DNA from: Pseudomonadota bacterium
GTDB taxonomy: Bacteria > Pseudomonadota > Alphaproteobacteria > Caulobacterales > Aquidulcibacteraceae
Assembly (NCBI GenBank): GCA_023461135.1
Contig: JAEWNX010000200.1
Coordinates: 1-5,350, forward strand
Reading direction: 5' to 3'
DNA length: 5,350 bases
In this document: piece by piece, positions 1-5,350 of the stretch
Position numbering within the stretch: the stretch's first letter is position 1
Layout: every line of letters starts with the position of its first letter
Translations under genes and position numbers: made by a program
The notes under the pieces: model-generated
Seen by the model: only the letters and a program-made list of their open reading frames with translations
Database searches by the model: none
What the model was told of the DNA's origin: nothing

Positions 1-28
1 CAAAAGCGCTGGTCGAACACACCCCCGC

Positions 29-913
29 TTAGGGTTTCGCCACCGCGGCTCTCTGCACGGCTAGACCGGCGGCCTCCGGCCCGACCGGGGGAATATTGCC
101 GTAGCCGGCATAGGCGCGCGCCACGCCCGGCTCTGCGGCTTCGGCGGCTGCAAGGTCAGCCTGTCCCTCTGCAGCTTGGCCCAGCCGCTGCCGCGCAAGC
201 CCGCGGCCATAAAGGTAATGGCCACGGTTCGGCTCGAACGCGAGCGCGGCTTGGTAGTCGGTCAGCGCAGACTGATAGTCGCCACGCTTCAAATGTACGA
301 GGCCGCGGCTGTCGAGCGCCGCGCCATAGCTTGCGTCCGCACCGACCGCGGCGTTGCAGTCGGCGAGGGCGGCGTTCAGGTCATCGTCATTGATTGCGCG
401 CACCCAGCAGCGATTATTGAGGGCCGCTGCATTGTCCGGCTCACGCATGAGCAATTCAGTCAGTTGTGCAATCTGGCGCTGGACAGCATCGACACGGCTG
501 CGCAGCGCCTCGTCGCGCCGGTAAGCGGCTATCGAGTTTCTGGGATCGATCGCCAGCGCGGCTTCGTAGTCGCGCACGGCCAGATCGTAAAAGCCGCGCT
601 GCTGATGCACGGCGCCGCGTTCCGAATAAGCGTCCGTGCTCGTCCCGTCGATCCTGAGGGCGCGTCCAAAGTCCGCTATGGCGCGCGCGTGCTGGCCCTG
701 GTCCGCACGCAGCATGCCGCGGTGCACCAGCGCCGCCGCCCGGCGTGCGGGCTCAACGCTGGGGTCGGCAATCACGGCCGAGCACGCGGCGATGCGCTGC
801 TCCACGTATGCGCCGCCCTCACACTGGGCCAGGTTCTGCTGTAGCGTTACCGTCGGATCGGCAGGGGCGCAGGCTGCGAGCGCGGCAAAGGCCAGCAGGC
901 CCGCCAGCCGCAT
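29..913 (-). CDS. TPR-repeat lipoprotein, outer-membrane/periplasmic, function unknown
   Basis: The protein has 294 residues. I start it at the ATG at 913-911, not the in-frame ATG at 955. From 913 it opens with a lipoprotein signal peptide (MRL, hydrophobic run, lipobox L-A-A-C with the lipidated Cys at residue 15), and this ATG overlaps the smpB stop as TGATG behind a purine-rich AAAAGGG. The residue after Cys is Ala, not Asp, which by the E. coli rule favours the outer membrane. About five tetratricopeptide repeats follow, near residues 59-92, 93-126, 162-195, 197-229 and 231-264. They carry the usual small-residue and Tyr/Ala pattern, as in G-DY--AL-DY-AAL---P. A short Pro/Ala tail ends the protein. 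TPR domains bind proteins, but no partner can be read from the sequence. Besides the lipobox Cys there are four cysteines (31, 44, 169, 186), each pair spanning about one helical hairpin. It is last in the dapA-smpB unit. The lipoprotein and TPR calls are solid; the role is unknown. Confidence 0.88.
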   Translation of the reverse strand: MRLAGLLAFAALAACAPADPTVTLQQNLAQCEGGAYVEQRIAACSAVIADPSVEPARRAAALVHRGMLRADQGQHARAIADFGRALRIDGTSTDAYSERGAVHQQRGFYDLAVRDYEAALAIDPRNSIAAYRRDEALRSRVDAVQRQIAQLTELLMREPDNAAALNNRCWVRAINDDDLNAALADCNAAVGADASYGAALDSRGLVHLKRGDYQSALTDYQAALAFEPNRGHYLYGRGLARQRLGQAAEGQADLAAAEAAEPGVARAYAGYGNIPPVGPEAAGLAVQRAAVAKP

Positions 914-1386
914 CAGCCCTTTTCCCGCATCAGCCGCGCCTGCTGGCGTTTCCATTCGCGGTCCTTCGTCGCCTCGCGCTTGTCGTGGGCCTTCTTGCCT
1001 TTGGCCAGCGCGAGTTCGAGCTTAGCAATACCGCGCGCATTGAAATAGAGCTTGAGCGGGGCAAGCGTGCGTCCTTCCCGCTCCACCGCGCCCATCAGGC
1101 GCTTCAATTCGCGGCTCCGGACCAGCAGCTTCCGCCGCCTGCGCGGCTCATGGTTGAACTGGCCCGCCGGGGGATATTCCGGAATTGTCGCATTGATCAG
1201 CCAGAGTTCGCCCTGCTCCGGACTGGCGTAACTTTCGGCGATGTTCGCGCGTCCGTTGCGCAGCGACTTCACCTCGGTGCCGACAAGCTGAATGCCGGCC
1301 TCGATCGTGTCCTCGATCATATAATCGAAACGCGCGCGCCGGTTCTCGGCAATCAGCTTGCGGTTCGGCTCTTCCTTTTTGGCCAT
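913..1386 (-). CDS. smpB: SsrA (tmRNA)-binding protein SmpB
   Basis: The protein has 157 residues, close to the 160 of E. coli SmpB. It is the protein partner of tmRNA in trans-translation: it binds the tRNA-like domain, brings it to the A site of stalled ribosomes, and its C-terminal tail occupies the empty mRNA channel. Family signatures are in order: [10 protein letters not shown] at residues 13-22; [14 protein letters not shown] at 36-49 followed by ESYA; the E-PP-G-FNHEP-R-RKLL segment around 70-88; and the basic tail KGKKAHDKR at 129-137 running into [13 protein letters not shown]. The whole beta-barrel plus helical tail is present with no frame break. The ATG at 1386-1384 starts only 6 nt after the dapA TGA. 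I see no convincing Shine-Dalgarno in TCTGACGCGCC just upstream, so translation may depend on coupling to dapA. Its own stop overlaps the next start. The tmRNA gene (ssrA) is not in this window. Confidence 0.98.
   Translation of the reverse strand: MAKKEEPNRKLIAENRRARFDYMIEDTIEAGIQLVGTEVKSLRNGRANIAESYASPEQGELWLINATIPEYPPAGQFNHEPRRRRKLLVRSRELKRLMGAVEREGRTLAPLKLYFNARGIAKLELALAKGKKAHDKREATKDREWKRQQARLMREKG
917..926 (-). promoter_or_regulatory. Ribosome binding site of the TPR lipoprotein, inside the end of smpB
   Basis: Read on the minus strand the bases are GGGAAAAGGG, followed by CTG and the ATG at 913. The AAGGG core lies only 3 nt from the start, which is short, but it coincides with the TGATG stop/start overlap. 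Together with the signal peptide that begins exactly there, it fixes the start. Ribosomes ending smpB could re-initiate here. Confidence 0.55.
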
Positions 1387-1392
1387 GGCGCG

Positions 1393-2289
1393 TCAGATGA
1401 GCCCGGCGTGGGTCATCGCCGCACGGACTTGGGCCTTGGCGGCGTCCGAGCACGCCAGCAGCGGCAGCCGCACTTCATCGCTGCAGAGGTCGAGCAGCGA
1501 ACACGCGTATTTGGCCGGCGCCGGCGAAGGCTCACAGAACATCGCCTTGTGCAGCGGCGCGAGCTTGTCGTCGATTGCGCGCGCGGCGTCGAAATCGCCA
1601 CGCAGTGTGGCGTCCTGCAGCTGCGCACACAGATTCGGTGCAACGTTGGCCGACACCGAAATGCAGCCCTTGCCGCCTTCCGCGTTAAAGCCGATGGCGC
1701 TGGGGTCCTCGCCGGAGATCTGGATAAATCGGTCGCCGCACGCCGCACGGTGCCGCGTCACGCGCGAAAGATCGGCGCTCGCATCCTTCACCCCAACGAC
1801 ATTGGACAACTTCGCAAGACGGCCCATCGTCTCGACGCTGATGTCCACAACCGTCCGCCCAGGCACGTTGTAGACGACGATCGGGATATCCACAGCGTCG
1901 TTGATCGCGGCGAAGTGTGCGACGAGACCGTCTTGGCTCGGCTTGTTGTAGTACGGCGCGACCACGAGCACGGCGTCGGCGCCGCTCTTCTTCGCCCAGC
2001 GCGTAAGCTCAATGGCGTGGGCTGTGTTGTTCGAGCCCGCCCCGGCGATCACCGGGACCCGGCCAGCCGCCGCTTCCACACAAAGTTCCACAACACGAAT
2101 GTGCTCTTCTGTGCTCAGCGTGGCGCTTTCGCCGGTCGTGCCGCATGGCACGAGCGCGTGTGAACCCTCGGAAATATGGCGTTCCACAAGGGACTGGAAA
2201 GCACGTTCATCTACGATTCCGTTGCGAAATGGCGTAATGAGCGCCGGAATCGATCCGTAGAAGGCGGCAGGACGCTGATGGTCTGGCAT
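1393..2289 (-). CDS. dapA: 4-hydroxy-tetrahydrodipicolinate synthase (DapA)
   Basis: This cytoplasmic TIM-barrel aldolase condenses pyruvate with L-aspartate-4-semialdehyde, the first committed step to lysine and meso-diaminopimelate (EC 4.3.3.7). From the ATG at 2289 it has 298 residues, against 292 in E. coli, and aligns with a constant offset of +7. The active site is complete: GTTGES with T51/T52 (E. coli T44/T45), PYYNKPS with Y114 (Y107), YNVPGRT with Y140 and R145 (Y133, R138), and Schiff-base K168 in GVKDAS (K161, codon 1788-1786). The C-terminal helical part ([18 protein letters not shown]) is intact. A GTG at 2307 is in frame, but only the 2289 ATG has an AGGA at good spacing. In the lysine-binding cleft two positions differ from E. 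coli: H53 is Thr60 and E84 is His91, while S48, A49, H56 and N80 are kept. It is first in the unit with smpB and the lipoprotein and diverges from slt. Confidence 0.97.
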   Translation of the reverse strand: MPDHQRPAAFYGSIPALITPFRNGIVDERAFQSLVERHISEGSHALVPCGTTGESATLSTEEHIRVVELCVEAAAGRVPVIAGAGSNNTAHAIELTRWAKKSGADAVLVVAPYYNKPSQDGLVAHFAAINDAVDIPIVVYNVPGRTVVDISVETMGRLAKLSNVVGVKDASADLSRVTRHRAACGDRFIQISGEDPSAIGFNAEGGKGCISVSANVAPNLCAQLQDATLRGDFDAARAIDDKLAPLHKAMFCEPSPAPAKYACSLLDLCSDEVRLPLLACSDAAKAQVRAAMTHAGLI

Positions 2290-2298
2290 TGGCGCGAT

Positions 2299-2302
2299 TC
2301 CT
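2299..2302 (-). promoter_or_regulatory. Shine-Dalgarno of dapA
   Basis: The minus strand reads AGGA, 9 nt before the ATG at 2289. No comparable motif precedes the alternative in-frame GTG at 2307, so this site decides the start. It overlaps a GANTC site at 2296-2300 by two bases. Confidence 0.6.
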
Positions 2303-2378
2303 GCCACACTGTCGGGTCAGGTTAAAGTGCAGCCCGCCGGTCTTTGCTTCGCGGGCCGCGCCTGTTTCAGGACGAAGC

Positions 2379-2383
2379 AGAGG
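2379..2383 (+). promoter_or_regulatory. Shine-Dalgarno of slt
   Basis: AGAGG lies 6 nt before the ATG at 2390. It abuts another in-frame ATG at 2384 too closely to serve it, and the upstream GTG at 2327 has nothing like it. This supports 2390 as the slt start. Confidence 0.55.
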
Positions 2384-2389
2384 ATGCTG

Positions 2390-4450
2390 ATGGTAGCGGC
2401 GAAACTCATGCGCATCACCACCATTGCGGCGGCAATGAGCTGCCTGCTCGTGGCTTCGAGCGCGGGCCAGCAAGGCGCTGCGGCGCCCAGCCCGGCGGTC
2501 GCAGCGGCGACAGCCAGCCCACTTTCTCGCGTTCCCGAAGCCGAGCGCATGCGCCTGCGTGACGGCCTAGCGGCGGCGGAGTCGCGAGATTGGACGGGAC
2601 TGATGGCGCTCCGCGATGGGGCGAGCGATCCGCTGGTGCGTCGGATGCTGCAATGGCGTCTCGCGACCTCCTCCGAAGCGCCGCTCTACTTCTCCGACCT
2701 GCGCGCCGCACTCAACGACCTGCAAGGCTGGCCCGGCCGCACCAACATGCGCGCACGGGCCGAACAGACGATCCTCGACACGCGTCTGTCCGCGGAAGAG
2801 CGCATCGACTTTCTGCGCCAGGACGGCGGACCCGTTTCCGGCGACGGGCGCATCGCCTTGGCGATTGCGCTGAGGGAGACGGGCCAACGCTCGGAAGCCA
2901 GCGCGATGGCGCGCGCCGCCTGGCGTGAGGACGCGCTTACATCCAACGCCGAAGCGCGTGCTCTCGCTGAATTCGGCTCAGACCTCACCGCTGAGGATCA
3001 TGCCGATCGTGTGGACGGTCTGTTGTGGCGCGGCCAACGCAGCGCCGCGCAGCAGCTTCTGTCGCGCGTCTCAGCGGCCGACCGCGCCGTCGCAAATGCG
3101 CGGATCGCGATGCAGTCGCGCCAGCGCCGCGGTCTCCAGGCGGCGGTCGACGCCGTCCCCAGTTCGCGCGAGGACGATCCGGGCTTCCAATACGATCGCG
3201 TGCAGTATCGCCGCCGCACCGACCAGCCGGTCGAGGCGATGCAACTCGCCGCGCGGATCGATGCACGCGAGGCGCCCGCCGCTGCGCGCGACGCCATTTT
3301 CAACGAGCGCCGGCTCTATGTGCCGCGCGCCCTGCGCGCTGGAAATTACCGGCTCGCCTACCAACTCGTATCTAATCACGGGCTTACGTCGGGCGAAGCC
3401 TTCGCCGACGCGGAGTGGCTGTCGGGCTGGCTGAGCCTTCGCTTCCTCGACCAGCCGCAGCGCGCGGCGGAGCACTTCTCGCATCTGAGCGAGAACGTCT
3501 CCTCGCCGGTGAGCCAGTCGCGCGCTCTTTATTGGCGCGCCAAAGCAGCCGAAGCGCTGGGCCAACGCGACGAGGCCGAGCGCCTGCTCAACGAAGCCGC
3601 GCGCTTCAATTTCACCTATTACGGCCAACTCGCCGCCACGCGCGGCGACCGGACGGCTACGCTCAGCCTGCCGGATACGACACGCATCAGCAATGAAGCG
3701 CGCGCGCGGTTCGAGAACCGCGAGCTGGTCCGCGCCTTGCGGCTGATGGCGGAGGTCGGCGCGCAGCGCGATTTCGAGTCCATCGCCTTCTACCTCGACG
3801 ACACGCTGGATGATCCCCAAGAGATCGAGCTTCTGGCCCAGATGGCGCGCGAGCAATCCTACAATCGCACCGCTCTGCGCAATGCGAAGGCCGGGCTCTT
3901 CCGTAACGTCGTGGCGACCAACGCGGCCTACCCGCTGATCGATCTGCCCTCGACGGTGCGCCCGGGCGGCCGTCCTGAACCCGCGCTTGTGCTCGCGATC
4001 ATCCGTCAGGAAAGCGAATTTGACCCCGGCGTCGTGTCACATGCGAATGCGCACGGCCTGATGCAGCTCATTCCGTCCACTGCGCAGATGCAGGCGCGCC
4101 GCGTCGGCATGACCTATCAGCGCTCGGCGCTGACCAGCGACCCGCAATACAACATGACGCTCGGGTCGGCGCACCTCGGCGACCTGATCGATGATTTTAA
4201 CGGCTCTTATGTGCTGGCGGCCGCGTCGTACAATGCTGGCTCGAACCGCGCGCGCGAGTGGATCGCCGACTGGGGTGATCCGCGCTCGCGTTCGGTGGAC
4301 GTCGTTGACTGGGTTGAACTGATCCCATTTGCCGAGACACGCAATTACGTGCAGCGCGTGATGGAGAACCTCCAGGTCTATCGCTACCGCCTCGCGGGCG
4401 AGCCTGTGCAGATCCAGATCGAAGAGGACCTGCGCCGGGGCCACTACTAA
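2390..4450 (+). CDS. slt: Soluble lytic murein transglycosylase, Slt70 type (GH23)
   Basis: The protein has 686 residues from the ATG at 2390. This start gives a proper Sec signal peptide: basic MVAAKLMR, a hydrophobic core to about residue 25, and probable cleavage near VASSA/GQQ. The GTG at 2327 would bury the signal behind 21 odd residues; the ATG at 2408 is a close alternative. After an Ala/Pro-rich linker comes a long alpha-helical region, roughly residues 50-490, matching the Slt70 U-shaped superhelix, including YW-AKAAEALGQ and FTYYGQLAA. The C-terminal lysozyme-like domain (about 520-670) has catalytic Glu541 in IIRQESEFDP (codon 4010-4012), GLMQLIPSTA at 556-565, SYNAG around Tyr614, and ETRNYVQRV from 649. 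It cleaves the MurNAc-GlcNAc bond to leave 1,6-anhydro-MurNAc ends, in the periplasm. E. coli Slt70 is slightly shorter (645 as precursor). Its TAA overlaps the converging dehydratase stop. Family is certain; the exact start less so. Confidence 0.94.
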   Translation: MVAAKLMRITTIAAAMSCLLVASSAGQQGAAAPSPAVAAATASPLSRVPEAERMRLRDGLAAAESRDWTGLMALRDGASDPLVRRMLQWRLATSSEAPLYFSDLRAALNDLQGWPGRTNMRARAEQTILDTRLSAEERIDFLRQDGGPVSGDGRIALAIALRETGQRSEASAMARAAWREDALTSNAEARALAEFGSDLTAEDHADRVDGLLWRGQRSAAQQLLSRVSAADRAVANARIAMQSRQRRGLQAAVDAVPSSREDDPGFQYDRVQYRRRTDQPVEAMQLAARIDAREAPAAARDAIFNERRLYVPRALRAGNYRLAYQLVSNHGLTSGEAFADAEWLSGWLSLRFLDQPQRAAEHFSHLSENVSSPVSQSRALYWRAKAAEALGQRDEAERLLNEAARFNFTYYGQLAATRGDRTATLSLPDTTRISNEARARFENRELVRALRLMAEVGAQRDFESIAFYLDDTLDDPQEIELLAQMAREQSYNRTALRNAKAGLFRNVVATNAAYPLIDLPSTVRPGGRPEPALVLAIIRQESEFDPGVVSHANAHGLMQLIPSTAQMQARRVGMTYQRSALTSDPQYNMTLGSAHLGDLIDDFNGSYVLAAASYNAGSNRAREWIADWGDPRSRSVDVVDWVELIPFAETRNYVQRVMENLQVYRYRLAGEPVQIQIEEDLRRGHY

Positions 4451-5350
4451 GCGCGAAGCGCCTCGATAAAGGTCTCTTCGTCGACATTGCCGCCGCTGGC
4501 GACGATGGCGACCGTTTTGCCGGCCAGCGCGACCTTGCCCTCCAGCGCGGCCGCCAGGGAGGCGGCCCCGGACGGCTCAAGCACCAGCTTCAAATGCCGG
4601 AACGCAAAGCGCATGGCGCGCCGCACTTCCGTATCGGAAACGGCGAGGGCGCCGGCGAAGCGCTCGCGCGCGATCGCGTACGTGATCTCGCCCATCTGCT
4701 CGGTCAGGAGCCCATCGCAGATCGAGCGGATGCCGGGCGCGTTGCGCTGGATCGAGCCTGTCGCCAACGTGCGGGCAATATCGTCGTGGCCCTCGGGCTC
4801 AACCGCGTAAATTTGCGCCTTCGGCAGCGCGAGCGCGACGCCCGCCGAGAGTCCGCCGCCGCTGCCCGGCACGAGCACGATGTCCGGTGAAATCTCCTCG
4901 CCGATCTCCAGCCCTGCAGTGCCCTGCCCCGCAATCACGCTCGGATCGTCGAACGGCCTGATGAGGCTCGCGCCGGTTTCTGCGGAGATGCGTGCGCCGA
5001 TCTCCTCCCGGCTCTCCTTGACGCGATCATAAGTGACGACCGTTGCGCCGTTGCCGCGTGTGGTCTCCAGTTTGATGCGCGGCGCATCGGCCGGCATCAC
5101 GATGGTCGACTTGATCCCGAACAGTTTGGCGGCCGTCGATACGGCGATCGCGTGATTGCCTGACGAGAACGCGATCACACCCCGCGCCCGTACGTCCGGC
5201 GACAGCGCTGCAATCGCGTTGGTCGCGCCGCGCATCTTGAAAGCGCCGCCGCGCTGAAGGTTTTCGGCCTTCACGAACGCCGCGGCGCCGAGCGCGGAGT
5301 CCAGCGCGTCGTTACGGATCAGCGGCGTACGCACCGCGACGCCCTTGATC
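4447..5350 (-). CDS. Threonine/serine dehydratase-like PLP enzyme (fold type II), 5' end cut by window edge
   Basis: About 300 residues are visible, ending in TAG at 4449-4447. The frame stays open to the right edge and reads I-K-G-V-A before VRTPLI, matching the family's N-terminal G-AV-TPL pattern, so the GTG at 5334 is not the real start. Features in order: PLP lysine in GGAFKMRGA (codon 5238-5236), SSGNHA substrate/cofactor loop, phosphate-binding GSGGGLSAG, EPSGAA, and SGGNVDEE, whose Ser normally contacts the pyridine nitrogen. Such enzymes deaminate L-threonine or L-serine to 2-oxobutyrate or pyruvate in the cytosol. No C-terminal ACT-like regulatory domain follows, unlike biosynthetic IlvA, so it belongs with the short catabolic or serine-racemase-like members. 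Glu and Asp six residues apart in VEPEGHDD (codons at 4800-4798 and 4782-4780) match the divalent-metal ligands of serine racemase. Serine racemase or hydroxyaspartate ammonia-lyase therefore remain possible. It converges on slt. Confidence 0.9.
   Translation of the reverse strand, partial: IKGVAVRTPLIRNDALDSALGAAAFVKAENLQRGGAFKMRGATNAIAALSPDVRARGVIAFSSGNHAIAVSTAAKLFGIKSTIVMPADAPRIKLETTRGNGATVVTYDRVKESREEIGARISAETGASLIRPFDDPSVIAGQGTAGLEIGEEISPDIVLVPGSGGGLSAGVALALPKAQIYAVEPEGHDDIARTLATGSIQRNAPGIRSICDGLLTEQMGEITYAIARERFAGALAVSDTEVRRAMRFAFRHLKLVLEPSGAASLAAALEGKVALAGKTVAIVASGGNVDEETFIEALRA

Larger units (their letters stand above)
2290..2389. promoter_or_regulatory. Divergent dapA / slt intergenic control region
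   Basis: These 100 nt separate the dapA and slt starts and must hold, or lie close to, promoters for both directions, since the two genes point away from each other. I could not identify a convincing -35/-10 pair on either strand; TTGCTT at 2344-2349 is a weak -35-like hexamer for slt without a good partner. Visible structure is limited to an inverted repeat GCCCGC/GCGGGC (2332-2337 and 2351-2356, 13-nt loop), a short CCTG-TTT-CAGG palindrome at 2361-2371, and one GANTC site at 2296-2300. That promoters lie here is inferred from gene orientation, not from recognised motifs. Confidence 0.5.

Noticed and set aside
1..28. A terminator or other element downstream of the TPR lipoprotein
   Set aside because: The 28 bases to the window edge hold only an AGCGCT palindrome and AAAA on the plus strand. 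This is too little to call anything.
176..844. A 222-codon plus-strand open frame opposite the TPR lipoprotein
   Set aside because: It is antisense to a gene with clear signal peptide and repeats, has no family motif, and arises from the same GC-skewed codon use.
914..955. An upstream ATG at 955 for the TPR lipoprotein
   Set aside because: It would bury the lipoprotein signal peptide behind 14 residues and deepen the overlap with smpB. The TGATG start at 913 explains both the signal and the spacing.
745..2163. A 472-codon open frame on the plus strand opposite smpB and dapA
   Set aside because: It lies antisense to two unmistakable genes, is very rich in Arg and Ala with no recognisable domain, and is the usual mirror frame of GC-rich coding sequence.
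2327..2389. An upstream GTG start for slt at 2327
   Set aside because: It would add 21 residues before the signal peptide, has no ribosome binding site, and would leave too little room for dapA control. AGAGG before 2390 fits better.
2438..2452. A lipobox in the slt signal peptide (A-A-M-S-C)
   Set aside because: Met-Ser before Cys does not fit the lipobox pattern, the Cys sits within the hydrophobic core, and hydrophobic residues continue after it. A normal signal peptidase I site is more likely.
3071..3856. A 261-codon minus-strand open frame opposite slt
   Set aside because: It is antisense to the slt superhelical domain and its composition is that of a shadow frame; no domain can be recognised.
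4451..4461. GCGC-GAA-GCGC, a possible terminator hairpin after slt
   Set aside because: The stem is only 4 bp, there is no T tract on either strand, and it lies within the dehydratase coding end, so it is not supportable as a terminator.

Overview
This is a compact, high-GC stretch of bacterial chromosome that looks alphaproteobacterial. The adjacency of a soluble lytic transglycosylase, dapA and smpB is a gene order I know from that class. The DapA sequence reads like rhizobial and Caulobacter homologues. Possible CcrM/GcrA-type GANTC sites also fit. A Caulobacterales/Hyphomonadaceae-like source is my guess, not a demonstration. There are no RNA genes, mobile elements, CRISPR arrays or long repeats, and coding density is near total.

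Layout. On the minus strand, read from about 2289 down to 29, lies a tight three-gene unit: dapA (4-hydroxy-tetrahydrodipicolinate synthase), then smpB (tmRNA-binding protein, 6 nt after dapA), then a TPR-repeat lipoprotein whose ATG overlaps the smpB stop as TGATG. Diverging from dapA across a roughly 100-nt spacer is slt (2390-4450, plus strand), a periplasmic Slt70-type lytic transglycosylase. From the right edge a minus-strand threonine/serine dehydratase-like PLP enzyme converges on slt. Its stop codon overlaps the slt stop by 4 nt, and its first few codons lie outside the window.

How the genes relate. DapA opens the branch that supplies lysine and meso-diaminopimelate for peptidoglycan. 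Slt cleaves peptidoglycan glycan strands, so the divergent pair couples supply and turnover of the same polymer. SmpB rescues stalled ribosomes together with tmRNA. The lipoprotein is an uncharacterised envelope protein probably translated by coupling to smpB. The dehydratase is amino-acid catabolism and has no evident link beyond position.

I do not see a previously undescribed system here; this is largely conserved housekeeping sequence. The points worth a second look are a cluster of GANTC sites at the dapA start, altered lysine-site residues in DapA, paired cysteines in the TPR lipoprotein, the overlapping convergent stops, and small inverted repeats in the divergent spacer.
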